Shown: positions 34,001 through 43,277, counted from the first letter of the stretch. The stretch: DNA of 64,000 nt from Panorpa germanica (GCA_963678705.1 OY783222.1:2294001-2358000); one strand, 5' to 3'. Notes: generated from the sequence alone by a model not told the origin. Numbers and translations: made by a program.

Positions 34001-36074
34001 CTCTACAACAATTAGCTGGATGTTGAGCGCAGACACTCGAAATTACTCGTAAGAATGCTTGTGTCCTTAATTTTTAGTGGTCGATATTTCAATTGTTGAT
34101 TGAAATTGATGTTAATAAATGTGTATTGGCGTATCTATTTTATTAAATATCTAAATATTGACGGAGATATAGCAATTAAAAGCGCTAGAAATGGTCGGCC
34201 ATATTTATATGACGTCAAATGCATTTTAATCGAAATAACCAAGTCAAGTCAAAGAATAATAAGCTTTTATGGTATTTAACCCTGTTATGGCGGACATAAT
34301 ATTGGAATTTTATTGTTCCTTGAAATAATTGTAAATAATATTTGATATTTTGATATATAAATAGATATAGCAGAGATTTATGAGCTGTAAGGTTGGTAAC
34401 CTGTAAACTTTCCAGAGTTCTAACTTGAATATGCTATCTCTTTTACGCTCTGTTGTATAAAAGAGATAGCAACTACCGCTTGTTATGTCAGATGCATTAA
34501 AGAGAAAAAATGACTGTTTTAATTGTCAATATCTCTTGAAATATAAGAAGTTATTAAAAAATAATTGGACCTCCTACTATTCTGACAGTCTTTTCATTGT
34601 GTCATGGCCTTATAGTACCTAAGAAAATGTTCTTCTTGACTTTAAGGACTGCTTCAGGGCAAAACGTCTCATGAAAAGCTACCCCATGTGGTGGTTGGCA
34701 TATGAATATAAAACAACATTTCAAATGTAACTAAGTTTTATTTTGATCTAGATATTGTATCTTGGCAAAGGAAGTGTCAAGTGATCTTGAAGACAATCAG
34801 ATTCCCCCCAATCAATGCCAGTTGAACGTGCAGTTGCAAAGTAACGGTGTAAGGATCTGTTTCTACAAACGAAACGACAAAAAGTAAGTCTCAGTTATTA
34901 ACAAAGCAATCTAAACCAATATCTACAAATTGCCAAATTATTTTGTATAGTTCTTGAGAGATTTATTAGTTTAGGCAACTTATTATCAGACCTGATTCGA
35001 CGCGATGAATCAATTTGAGTAATTTATGATTCAAGTACCACCTACGTAAGAGTGTTATAAATCAGTGCCGAATTAATTAATTAATTAAAGGTATGTTTAG
35101 TATTAGAGATAAAAAGTTACCTTGTACATAGTTATGAAAGTCTACCGGCTGATTTCATACAAAGCGAATATTTTCCGCGAAAACAATTTTGATAACAACA
35201 TAAAATATTACAGGGACGAATTTAAAAAGTAGTACTATTATCAAAGGCCTGTATTTTCCAAATTACGTTACTGAAATTTACCCAAAACTATCAGCTAATC
35301 TTAAATAAAGTGCATTATCAGTGGCACATTTTGGAACCGGTTAAAGTAGTTTAATTTAAGAAATATAGGCATTTGAAAACCGTCTCACAAAACAGGTGTT
35401 CAAAGCTAAAATAAAAACAAAACGTAAAATAATAAACACAAATTCCTCCAACTTATTTTCTATTCTTGCTTTAACATATCTTCTTCTTCTTTTGCGCTTT
35501 CTTTTCTCTATTTCCCTCTATTCTTGAGTTTCTCTATTCCTTTTTCCTTGTCAGTCCTTAAATTCATTGTATCTTCTAGTTATACATTCTTTTCCATATT
35601 CTTAATTATCTGTATCTTCTCCTGCTCCCCTTTATCTATCTCTTTCTCTTTTTTCCCTATACATTCGTAAGTCTAAATATATATAACTTTATATTTTCAG
35701 AAAAGAAGTTCCCTACTCCAGAAAAATTCGATTTTTGGATCCTGGTAAAACCTTCCTTATACAAGTAAGTGTTATTTGCATGTATTGATTATAACATGCC
35801 ACGAAAGCGCAGTGACGTCATCTTTGTAGTAATGTAGCGTACGTTTAGAGTAATAAAAGAGTAAAGGATAATACACCTTACACGACAAGGTGTTTTAAAT
35901 TTAGCCTTAAGTAAACTGTAATAATTAGTCATTAGAGAAATGCTCTACATGATATTAACCTTCTAATGTCCTTTTCAGGTGACAGCTCAAGTCGGACGGG
36001 GCAGAATCTTAGCGTACAAATTATTAAAAATAAAAACGAACAACGTTTGTAAGAATGATATAACAGAGACATAA
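16045..36074 (+). CDS. Ndnf: NDNF / nord-family secreted protein, 546 residues
   Basis: Ten exons: 16045-16214, 28636-28739, 28828-29095, 32801-32994, 33106-33359, 33516-33734, 33909-34048, 34752-34883, 35701-35764, 35979-36074. Frame is kept at every junction. Residues 1-24 are a signal peptide. The rest aligns in order with vertebrate neuron-derived neurotrophic factor (568 residues in human): an N-terminal beta-rich part, then fibronectin-III-like repeats with landmarks HYCLSVNSR (residues 189-197), LEAGKVYYFDLFAFD, SVYIVACGGAVDV, CTSTTISW and LDPGKTFLIQVTA, ending NNVCKNDITET. Potential N-glycosylation sites include NLT and NSS. In Drosophila the family member nord is a secreted modulator of BMP and Hedgehog signalling; the same role here is inferred. 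The first coding intron (12.4 kb) hosts an opposite-strand receptor gene. AATAAA at 36592 may end the transcript. Confidence 0.93.
16881..17097. mobile_element. Foldback MITE E in NDNF intron 1
   Basis: Two arms of about 90 bp in inverted orientation around a spacer of about 30 bp. The left arm starts near AGGGGCGCTATTTCTGAG and the right arm ends with the complement of AGGGCCCTATTCATGAG. Both contain AACAGATCTGATTTATAT. No coding capacity. Only one copy is in the window. Confidence 0.75.
17511..17752 (+). mobile_element. MITE family C, copy 1
   Basis: About 242 bp with inverted ends CCCAGTAAACATTTT and AAATGTTTACTGGG. Its interior matches the copies at 24977 and 29379, with about 20 bp missing. 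The flanking TA seen in the other two copies is not preserved. Confidence 0.85.
18478..19310. mobile_element. MITE family A remnant split by a younger element
   Basis: The left piece (about 18478-18555) and the right piece (from 19292) join into a family A sequence: TCCAATTATGTT on the left continues as TTAATAACTC on the right, matching TTCAATTATTTTTTAATAAC in the full copy near 781. The insertion between them is described separately. Confidence 0.7.
18560..19287. mobile_element. piggyBac-type MITE (TTAA target site), 728 bp
   Basis: Inverted ends GGGGGTATTCTACTGTA (left) and the complement of GGCAGTATTCTACTGTA (right) are bordered by TTAA on both sides (18556-18559 and 19288-19291). TTAA duplication is the hallmark of the piggyBac superfamily. 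The interior is AT-rich with no transposase frame, so it is non-autonomous. It sits inside a MITE A remnant, which allows the empty site to be read. Confidence 0.82.
19311..20859. other. NDNF intron 1, unremarkable
   Basis: AT-rich, with a short CA-rich microsatellite near 20305-20332. A pseudo-open stretch around 19994-20209 has no family resemblance. Confidence 0.4.
20860..21095. promoter_or_regulatory. CpG-rich island of unknown role in NDNF intron 1
   Basis: About 230 bp with clearly higher GC and CpG content than its surroundings (for example TCACTAGCGTCGG, AAGCGTCGTCGAG, GAGCGTCGCGGTG). No open frame, no inverted repeat, and no second copy in the window. It could be an alternative NDNF promoter or first exon, a regulatory element, or a fragment of an unrecognised transposon. 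A weak donor-like GTAAGG lies near 21203. Confidence 0.35.
21329..21334 (-). terminator. Candidate polyadenylation signal of the ionotropic receptor
   Basis: TTTATT on the plus strand (AATAAA on minus), about 75 bases past the stop codon at 21409. Confidence 0.45.
21409..23382 (-). CDS. Divergent ionotropic receptor (IR), intronless, nested in NDNF intron 1
   Basis: A single exon of 657 residues; the second in-frame start, Met9 at 23358, gives the better signal peptide (MNLIGKIMVIMLITVPS). The layout is the IR one: variable N-terminal region, S1 half of the ligand domain (about 238-345, with PPFINKNCSGGLEIYL and LPYLRDDYSWFVPYA), TM1 (355-376), pore (386-405), TM2 (410-433, MTAYQTKLIMVLT), S2 (445-580) and TM3 (590-612). 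The S1 arginine that binds glutamate in iGluRs is not seen: the expected place reads YFPDNDVQLAFD. The C-terminal tail is strongly basic (RRRRNRRRFKK). It resembles the single-exon divergent IRs of Lepidoptera (IR7d or IR100 type); the exact orthogroup cannot be set by eye. Probable role: chemoreceptor subunit in gustatory or other sensory neurons. Confidence 0.92.
   Translation of the reverse strand: MMVLIHKKMNLIGKIMVIMLITVPSLQRPNINPLGPTVQSISSKCIFSIARSSLKSGILVMSDSLNMTSPASEVLNQVYYQVHNYSAWLVVALGNTRPRENSSDPETELVVEDNMYIIIIDQFGLLIEKLIELRSRVSWSNRAKVIVFSTETTCHNLGMAYMILSQLWKFNLYKTIVILQSKENLMNYEVFGGFPYTNSCTDIETRKLTNCEEGKMKANQFRITHLYIESRVPDGLKNCTVNVVMMEKPPFINKNCSGGLEIYLMNEIERHLQFQSNVTCVPAEMERGEQPDWNGALHDLFKGDAQLSIGGYFPDNDVQLAFDTSLPYLRDDYSWFVPYAKRLPHWMGLVMIFAKATWLAVIVLFIITSFIWCFFGRALHETPGHRNIVICFLSNLCLLLGVSSNERPVSHALRVFFVAVTIYSLNIMTAYQTKLIMVLTEPLYYPKINSVNDILKNNLRIFGASDVKDWFHEDEEEDIEIIRRFEVLKRETLNKTITDKRSAILFNSIGAKFANFSSHLREMDEPVRSIQLQMIIKKGFPLLDKINVFISKYQTNGLMNKLQKDVLHRFTLKIMEESTVEPLSISHLQGAFIMLVAGYIVSVAAIICEFISKIKWFRLKIKVWVMYLKLRKRYNHFEERRRRNRRRFKKYDVNKRR
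23617..23913 (-). mobile_element. SINE, copy 3
   Basis: Same body as copies 1 and 2, with the tail complement TTCTTCTTCTTC at the left end and the core TTAGTCGCCTCTTACGACAT. The tRNA-like head is missing. It lies about 235 bp beyond the receptor start codon. Confidence 0.8.
23914..24976. other. NDNF intron 1, no gene
   Basis: AT-rich. The stretch 24350-24450 has several TAATTA-type motifs and a TATATATA run, which could be regulatory, but nothing decisive. Confidence 0.4.
24977..25238 (+). mobile_element. MITE family C, copy 2 (262 bp)
   Basis: Complete, with inverted ends CCCAGTAAACATTTT and AAATGTTTACTGGG, flanked by TA on both sides (24975-24976 and 25239-25240). It differs from copy 3 at about nine positions by eye. 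Confidence 0.9.
25246..25473. mobile_element. MITE family D, copy 2
   Basis: Ends TATAGTTCAAATTACGAGAG and its near-complement CTCTCGTGATTTGGACTATA. It starts only 7 bp after MITE C copy 2. Confidence 0.88.
25474..26821. other. NDNF intron 1, no gene
   Basis: AT-rich sequence with a short hexamer microsatellite near 26170-26210 (repeated CGCAAT/ATCGCA steps). No open frame with family resemblance. Confidence 0.4.
26822..27110 (+). pseudogene. mariner transposon, 5' remnant with truncated transposase start
   Basis: After a leader of about 200 bp, an ATG at 27028 opens a frame beginning MDQRVCIKFCVKNGIKCSKT, typical of the N-terminus of mariner transposases. The match stops after about 25 codons, where the frame runs into unrelated sequence near 27110. 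No 3' part is found nearby. It is a dead 5' fragment inside the NDNF intron. Confidence 0.7.
27111..28635. other. NDNF intron 1, no other feature
   Basis: AT-rich up to the acceptor before NDNF exon 2. No repeat or frame recognised. Confidence 0.4.
29379..29640 (+). mobile_element. MITE family C, copy 3 (262 bp)
   Basis: Complete, with TA on both sides (29377-29378 and 29641-29642), in NDNF intron 3. Nearly identical to copy 2. Confidence 0.9.
29690..29870. repeat. Pyrimidine-rich tract
   Basis: C- and T-rich on the plus strand (TTCCTCGTTCCTTTTCTCTA and similar). Comparable tracts occur at 35463-35665 and 57030-57120, and a purine-rich one at 63180-63500. Open frames here reflect composition, not genes. 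Confidence 0.5.
30525..30795. mobile_element. MITE family A, internally deleted copy
   Basis: Carries the family blocks AATGTGTATTGGCGTG, GACGGAGATATAGCAATT and GCTATCTCTTTTACGCTCTG, and ends near GACATAGGACAC. The middle third is missing. In NDNF intron 3. Confidence 0.75.
31484..32130. repeat. Repeat family B, copy 4 (tandem)
   Basis: At least two units in the orientation of copy 2: TGCCTAAACATGCCGATATC near 31699 and a diverged equivalent near 31976, with AAATTAACAAGAGTATAACC near 31824. In NDNF intron 3. Confidence 0.75.
32600..32740. mobile_element. MITE family A, degenerate fragment
   Basis: GGGCTTGTGAACCATGTCTT followed by TTCTATAAAACT and GCTATCTCTTTTATACAACA matches pieces of family A in scrambled or deleted form. 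It ends about 60 bp before NDNF exon 4. Confidence 0.45.
34051..34575. mobile_element. MITE family A copy beside the NDNF exon 7 donor
   Basis: The left end GCTTGTGTCCT begins at 34057, a few bases after the GTAAGA donor at 34049. The right end is missing after GTTATTAAAAAATAATTGGA (34550-34569). The interior includes a perfect 13-bp hairpin: GCTATCTCTTTTA (34433-34445) and TAAAAGAGATAGC (34458-34470). Confidence 0.75.
35463..35665. repeat. Pyrimidine-rich tract in NDNF intron 8
   Basis: About 200 bp rich in C and T on the plus strand (CTTCTTCTTCTTTTGCGCTT and similar), just upstream of the exon 9 acceptor. Confidence 0.5.
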
Positions 36075-36129
36075 AATATAACTTTCAATTAATATTTAAT
36101 TCAAATAATAGAGTTCGCTTTTGTGGTAG

Positions 36130-36229
36130 TTAACCCAATAACATAGTTATTTAGCATTTACGTAACATTTACGTTTATATTATAAAGTATATGTTACGTA
36201 AATGTTATATTTATGTTTACTGGGTACTA
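36130..36229. mobile_element. Mini foldback element in the NDNF 3' UTR
   Basis: Outer ends ACCCAATAACATAG and (complement) ACCCAGTAAACATAAAT, with inner arms TAACATTTACG and CGTAAATGTTA. About 100 bp. The outer end resembles the MITE C terminus. Confidence 0.45.
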
Positions 36230-37057
36230 AATTAATAGCGTATTTATAATAATTTAAATGTAAGAGTCTAGAAATATGTAGAATAACGTCCATATGAACA
36301 TTATTATTTATTTTACACAATATTTTATAAAATGTTTTTTGTTATTAAAAGCTTCTGATTTTTAGGTTAGAATTTTGACAGTTTAGGGAGTAATGGATTT
36401 TAAATTATATGTTGCATTTAAAGAAAAACAAGTAGCCGTTATATTTTTGTTAAATATGTACAAACAATTACTTCAAAGACATCGCTACCACATACCATAC
36501 CCAAATAATTAATTAAATAGTTTTTAATATAAATAAGTTTGACTTAGTATATTATTTTATATTAGAATTTTGTAATACAATTTTGATAGCTAATAAACTT
36601 TGTACTTTTATATGAATTTAATACGTTAATGTTTTGTGTTTATTAATTTAATACCCTAATCCGTGCTGGTGTTAAACTCTTGTTATCTAGACCATAATAT
36701 GTAATTAATGTTGTATTTAAAACTATTTTCAATATTAATTTTGATAAGATATTGATCATATAAAACTTATAGCAGCTGGGCATTTTGTTTTTCTGTTGAA
36801 TTATTTGTAAATACGTACTGGATGTAATTCTAGTAACTTATTCAATTGTTTAGGAATTTATATGGTTTTAAGATGTAATAGAAATGTAATTATTAAGATT
36901 CAGGGCCAATTCTTCAAAATACAGTGAAGCTACAGTTATAATAATACCCTAAAGAATATGCTATTCAATTCTAGTCAACCAAGGATTATGCGAAACCTCA
37001 GTTAGCAAAGATTAGCGTTTAGTGATACATGCTAAATAAAATAGCTTGCCCTGGAGC
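36230..37057. other. NDNF 3' UTR and downstream DNA
   Basis: AATAAA at 36592-36597 is a plausible polyadenylation signal, giving a 3' UTR of roughly 0.5 kb. Nothing else is recognised. Confidence 0.4.
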
Positions 37058-37252
37058 TATAGTCCAAATTACGAGAGTTCGGCGGTGATTTACACTTATC
37101 TATAATACGATAATGAATTTTATCTTCTTCGTTTCCTATATAAATTATAGAAAAATAAGTGAGTTCAGTACTTTTTAGTTACACCGGCAGTTTATACCCC
37201 ACAACTTGTTTTAAGTATGAGTCGCCGCCAAATTCTCGTAATTTGAACTATA
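37058..37252. mobile_element. MITE family D, copy 3
   Basis: Ends TATAGTCCAAATTACGAGAG and the near-complement TCTCGTAATTTGAACTATA; the interior is inverted relative to copy 2. Confidence 0.85.
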
Positions 37253-38138
37253 ACAGAAAACCTAATATGTCATAGGCCTGTCGCACTATTCGAACTCTCA
37301 AAATAAGCAGAATCGTGTGTCTTTGCATGTGTTGTGTCACAATACATACATACCACGTACCGATACGACAGTACGCCAGATCAAACTTGTGTACTGTAGC
37401 AGAGAAAATTTTTACTTTTATTTTTATTGATACACCACTGTTCCGTTCCAATCTAAGTCGGTCGATGGCACTTACAAGGTATAGCGTTGTAGCCTGTATA
37501 CGCTTGGTTAAAATTTGCTGAAATTCGGTTGCAATGTGAGAGGTACGTAAACTTTTTCGCTTGCAGTGCGCGAGGGTTAGTTACATTTACACGGTTCGGA
37601 ATGCTACAATTAATTTCTTTTTAATTGAAACAATTTTCTTTGGTTCTGACGACATGTCTACTCTGTGTCTTAAAAGAGAAGATGTAACACACATTCAAGT
37701 CAAGTTGTTCAATAATTTCGAGAAATACTGATATCTACATCACTTCTAGAACATTCCCACTAAAGCCCCGCGTATTATGTCAACGGGAATGTATTTTTTA
37801 TCATCTCATTTACGACGCACGTCTATTTTTTACACTTTACAGCTATTACATACAAATTTACGAGCCGACGCGTTGTGTTGCGCTGGGTTTGTTTGCATTT
37901 CTGCTTCGCGACAGATGTCGTTATTGACACTTTTATTAATTACCAGGCCTTGTTAAGTTTTGCAAAACAAAATAAAAAACACTAATTAATTAATCAGGCT
38001 GTAGCTGTGTCTATAAATTGCAATATATTTTTACATGCTCTTTGAAGTAATCTTTTTATTATTAATATGTTTAAATATCCTGCTGAACACAAAACAAATA
38101 TTTTTAACCTCACGTTACGTTTTATTATTTGACGAAGT
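37253..38138. other. Intergenic between NDNF and the first GPCR
   Basis: No gene recognised. Mixed composition, with a slightly CpG-richer patch near 37860-37920. Confidence 0.4.
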
Positions 38139-38139
38139 G

Positions 38140-38360
38140 TTGATTTCAAATGTACAATTTACTTTTAGAATGGTGCCTTGGTTTTCAAGATATCAGCCCG
38201 TTAAAGCGTAAATAATGCAGATATTTAAAAATGGTTATCAATTTCAAAATTAGCATAAAGAACTACGTTAGAAAACATATTTAATTTATTAAAATAAAAA
38301 ATGTGTTTTTTTATCAAAATTTTAAAGGTTATACTCTTGTTAATTTCATAAAAATCTCGG
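38140..38360. repeat. Repeat family B, copy 5
   Basis: One unit in the orientation of copy 1: GTGCCTTGGTTTTCAAGATA near 38172, AACTACGTTAGAAAACATAT near 38261 and ACTCTTGTTAATTTCATAAA near 38333. Confidence 0.7.
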
Positions 38361-38758
38361 TTGCTTTCCATGTGTACTATAAATTGCAATAAAGTAATTT
38401 TTTTATATGAAATTAAGTTCGGCCATCCCTGTTTTAAATGATTAAAGTATAATAAATAAATAATGCAATAATTTAATGACCTAATTACAAACTAATCATC
38501 ATAAATAATATTTAGCAGCCCGATGTTCCGCCGTGTTTAGTGTAGGGACGCGCGTCACTTCGTTGACATGGGCTATCGCACCCTGCGGGACAACAGACGC
38601 CTGATAAAGCTATTGTGATGCCTCGGCGCTGTTATCACGACGCGATGCTTTTATTAATCACTTCTCAGGAACAAACCAGAGCAGATCGCTCAAGCGGTAA
38701 TTAAACTACAATAATTTCGCAAGGAGTTTTAAGCAAGTGTATTAATTTAGTGCGAAAA

Positions 38759-40875
38759 ATGGAACTTCACACAATGAACAAAATTTTTAGTCTTGATGCG
38801 TTTTCAATGCCATCCTTGGTAAGTTTTTTTGGAACAAAATATAATGGTTTTTTTGCCATTATAAATCTTTATTGGTGTGAGTGAATAATCTTTGTTTTAG
38901 ATTGTTGAGACACTATGGGACTCCCGAAACAGAATTCTGGATATTTACATGATAATGTTTACTTATGACCAACGAATTACATTTACTGTGCTAATTTCTA
39001 TATTAATTATTATTGCTATCGTTGCCAACTTAGCGACAATTTACGCCAACATAAGAAGGTTTGTGTTCAATTTTTAAGTGTTTTAAAAATTTACTTTGAA
39101 ACCATTTAAGTGATTACTCCATAAGTATAACAAAAATATATTATTTTGACGCATTCACACATATACAGGGTGTTTGGTAGCAAGGTAGTTGAGACCATTG
39201 AGAACATTTTGAGCCATACATGTCTTAGCCGAAGTTTGCTTAATTATTTTTATGAAGTACTGAAGGTCCCCTTAAGGCTTTGCACCTTGTAAACTAATAT
39301 AATACCTAAAAAGCAATGTGTTTTTCTGGAATATATTTAAATTGAATTGATATTTGTGATTAATATATGCAAATTTTACTAATACTTCGTACTTATTGAA
39401 AATTTTCTAAACTACAGAAAAAACCGCCCTATGTATCAAGCATGCCTTCTCTCATTAGCTGTCAGTGACGTACTGAATGTTATCTTCAGTGGCGCTCATT
39501 ATTTGTCTCAAGTTTCGAGAAGACTTTCTGCTGAATGGGTAAGTACAGTACCTTTTGTACTATTTTTATTTTGAGTTTAAATGTTTTAACCTTAAAATTA
39601 CTCCCGTAGTTTCGATATACTTTTTTCTTATTAATTAATATTTAATTTTCTACTTATACTTAAAAAAGCCCACTTCTGAAATGTTCCAGATCCTTGGTGA
39701 GCTGATGTGTTCCATGATACCATTCATTCAAACCTGCGCCATTTTGGCTAGTAGTTTCACTTTGACTGGAATCGCTTTAGACAGATATTGGGCTATCGTC
39801 CGAGCTCTGAGAGGACAATGGGAGCCTGGTGGTTTATTTAGTGCCGCATCGGTCGTCATCGTCTGGGGATTAGCTGCAGGTAACTTAATCCTCGTCCTTA
39901 ATCCCTATTCAACACATCTAGTACTCATAATTATGGAATTCTCTAGGTATTGCAAGTCCAATGTTGTCAACCTACTTCACAGTGGACATTTCGGTAATTG
40001 ACACCGATCCCAACAACCACACCGTCGCTGTAGGCATCTCGGAAGCTACCCTTTGCTACGGTGCTAAGACGGACACTTCTTACTACTACATCATAATCTT
40101 CACTCTGATATTTCTGCCGCTGTTCTGCACCTTTATTTGGCTCTACACTACAATCGCTCGAGAAATCTGGAAGCGGCGTTTACCCGTCGCGCCTAGACAA
40201 CCGGCAACCAGTAACAACATGAGTAGCACCGTCGTTAATGACACAGCAACTTCCGACGTTAGTAAGCGCACGTCAGATACGTACTACGGGAACAGGGGGG
40301 TATCTACCATCTCTGGAAACCCTGGAAAAGGAGAAAACGGTGCGCACAGTCGAATGAAGAAAGAGAAGAATGTCAGGATGGAAAGGAAAGTAAGAACTTT
40401 TAAGGTTATCTTGATTTTAATGGCAGTTTTCTTCATCTGCAAGCTGCCTAGCTGGATTTTTACTCTGATTAAGCTCAATAGCAAAGACGACATGGCGTCA
40501 AACCTTCACTGGATGCTCCAGTATTCCTTCAACGTCTTAACACTAATCTCGAGTTGCTTAAATCCATTTTTATACACATTCTTAAACGAAACTATCTTCT
40601 ACACAGAGAAGATTCGAGAGTTTCTTTCTAAAGTGTGTTGCTTTTGTTGCATTTGTAACAAAAATCAAAGAGATGAACAAGTTATAACAACTGAAGATCA
40701 CAACCAGAGAGCTTCTGTGTGCTCCAATATGGTTCCCAGAGGTCCTTATGCGGAACAAGAAAGGAAGGAAAAGTTTTATCAAAAAAATATTGTTCAGGAG
40801 CAGTGGAAACCTAAGATGGAGTCTGGAGTGTATATTGGAACTGAAAAGGAAGAAAATGATGAAAAGATCATCTAA
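38759..40875 (+). CDS. Class A (rhodopsin-like) GPCR, peptide-receptor type, orphan
   Basis: Five exons (38759-38818, 38901-39058, 39418-39538, 39690-39879, 39947-40875), 485 residues, all in frame. Seven helices are visible: TM1 ITFTVLISILIIIAIVAN, TM2 LSLAVSDVLN, TM3 ending ALDRYWAIV, TM4 WGLAAG, TM5 FTLIFLPLFCTFIWLY, TM6 VFFICKLPSW, TM7 SCLNPFLYTF. From the TM3 cysteine (ELMCSM) to DRY is the standard 24 positions. Residue 3.32 is Gln, as in many NPY/SIFamide/NPFF-like peptide receptors, and not the Asp of amine receptors. The TM6 CWxP motif reads CKLP. The third loop is long and rich in Ser/Thr. The tail has a cysteine cluster (VCCFCCICNK) likely to be palmitoylated. The ligand is unknown. 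Its 3' end converges on the SmydA gene, 295 bp between stop codons. Confidence 0.9.
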
Positions 40876-41170
40876 GATATACAATATATACTTATTAAAA
40901 CATATTTATGAGTTTATGTTACTACAATTTAAATACTATAGACACATTTTTAAATTATTTTAAATTTAAAGAAGTTACTTATTATTTGCTAAGGATAGAT
41001 TATTTAAGATAATAATAGAGTATTTTACAAAGGTAACATTCTGTTTAGAGATAAATTTTACATAGATACTATCACATGTATTTATTATTCCTGCCTGCCA
41101 CTTTCCTGTATTAAATTTGTAATAAATAAACTTCAAAAGAATTAACAATTGTTTTAAATAAACCAAACAT
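40876..41170. other. Convergent 3' ends of the GPCR and SmydA genes
   Basis: The only strong plus-strand AATAAA is at 41121-41126. A minus-strand AATAAA lies at 41086-41081. If both are used, the two mRNAs overlap tail to tail. Confidence 0.4.
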
Positions 41171-43277
41171 TTAATCTTCAAGTATAACTCTTTTCTCTGA
41201 AAGCCATCTCTTAAAATTAGAAGCCGATTGTTGCGCTAGTTGGTGAAGTTTAACACCAGCGTTATTCGAGTTTAATACTTCATTTTCTAAAATATCCTTA
41301 CATTTTATAATTAGATTTTGAGCTTCTTTAAGATACTCGATTGCCTTAACCTTTCCGTCTTCATTTAAATCAATTTTCCTTTTCCCTAACTGTACTAAAG
41401 CTAAATGTAGTTCATGGACTAGAACCCCTGAGTAAAGTTGCAAACGAGCGTTATAGGGATCTACTTTATCGGTAACGCTTAACAGATCTCTACACATGGT
41501 TATTTTTCTGTTAAGTAAATCATCAGATAACTGATTTGGAAGGTATCCTTGTTGATAACCATACAACTGTATCAAACTATGCTTTATTTCATAAATATGG
41601 TAATGATTTTTATGTAAAAACAATGACATCTTATCTAGTAGCTCCTCCAAGTCTCTGACGTTTGGTTTCTTAGCTAGAACAGTGTCGACATCTTCCCCCA
41701 TTTGTAGAACTATTTGCGTAACTTCAGAGTTCTTTAATTTAACAGGGCATTTATCGCAAGCCCATTCTGTTTCTGGGTTTATTGGATCGAGCGGTAGTTG
41801 AATTCCTCCACAAGGTTTCAGCTCTGTGCCGAAGCATTTGAGGGCGCTGAGGTAAGTACCAAATTCAGTGGGGTCCTCACATCGTGCACAACGGCAACTA
41901 AAGTATTTGGTGGTTTTTAAGTGATCCTGACGAGCCTGAGTGCCCCATAAAGCATGGGTGTACATTGTTGTAATGTTTTCTCCCTTTTTGATTGGTCTAA
42001 CAGCTTTCACAGTGATTTTAAAACGTTTTTGAGCGTCTGTTGATGTTGTGTCGAACAAGTGAGTTGTATTTGGGATGCAATTGTGTTCCATCAGATAAAC
42101 AGTTGGATACATGGCTGTCAACTCGATTCCAGTGTTTAGTTGAATGTCCAGAGCGTTCACATCCAGAATTCCAGAGATGCGGTGAAGAAGTGTTGGTGAT
42201 ATGTTCTCCAGAACTTTCATACCGGTTTGATCTTCCATTAGATCCATGACTTTGAAGTAGTTTTCTTGTAGATACCGGATTTGATCTTCTGTTTCTCTGT
42301 AGGATAATATTGGAACATGTATTCACGCTAAATTCTTTGGTGATTGTTTAACGATGCTCACCTGTACGCTTCTGTGCCTTCCTTGCGGTGATCCATGTGA
42401 CTTTCCATTTCGTTTAATTGCTGCCATTTTTTAGGAAATTTCCGTTGCATAACTAAACAACGCAGTAAGACGAGTGCAGAATATCTGAATAGTTATTAGT
42501 TCAATTGTATTTGGTTGGTAAAAGTTATCGATATCGATAGATATTGAGTTAGATAGTGAGTTAGTTACCTGTAGTAACGATTTCCAAGTTTTGTCAAATC
42601 TGGGCCGGCTCCTAGACGTAGCACCACGCATTCAGCACCATGGTGAAGAGGGTCTGCAAGGCCTGGACAATGGGCGGTACAAACTGGCCACTCACATCTG
42701 CAGTGACAAAGAACTTACTAACATATATCAGATGGTCGTGTCATGAAATACCGTACACATTTAGAAACGATCCCAGTCAACAGTGACGTATTAATAGAAA
42801 CGAAATGCAAAGTAATATAAATCGAGAATGGTTTAAAAAGAATTATAGAAAATGGAACTAACTTAGGGCATCTTTCTCCATGATTGATGTTGATAGGTCT
42901 GTAGCAACCTACGCATGGGCCAACACCCGAAAATAAGTCATCATCTTGATGTGTTTTTGGACCTACAGCAAGTGGCAATTCCGACACGATAATATCACCT
43001 GGATTCAGATCACGAGATGCCACTAGATGTCGTCCTAATTTTGAGTTGGAAATCACCTAAGAATTAGAAATTATGAATAAATAATTTATTTAAAATTGCT
43101 TAGTAATAAGTATACAATTTTTTTTATTTTCCATACCTTATATGGTTTGCAAGCGTCTTTGTGCTTCTTCCAATGTTCCTTCTGGTGATCCTTGCCGCAG
43201 TAAGACACGGATTTGCAGCCTGCACATTTCAGATCGGCCGGTTGGTTGCATACAATGCAACTTACATTGGATTCCAT
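41171..43277 (-). CDS. SET and MYND protein, arthropod SmydA family (SmydA-8/msta-like)
   Basis: Five exons, from 43277 downward: 43277-43137, 43056-42863, 42697-42569, 42484-42362, 42296-41171; 570 residues. Order of parts: MYND zinc finger (residues 7-43, CIVC..CAGC..YCGKDHQKEHW), start of the split SET domain (SKLGRHLVASRDLNPGD), a zinc-binding insert (CVGC, then KCEWPVCTAHC..EC), the SET core with EHNCIPN at 266-272 and GENITTMY (Tyr308), and a post-SET cysteine cluster (CRCARCEDPTEFGT, 330-335). Family members may be lysine methyltransferases, or have lost activity; the canonical NHSC motif reads EHNC here, so activity is uncertain. A non-coding first exon is likely: an acceptor lies just before the ATG and a donor at 44074. 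Confidence 0.92.
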
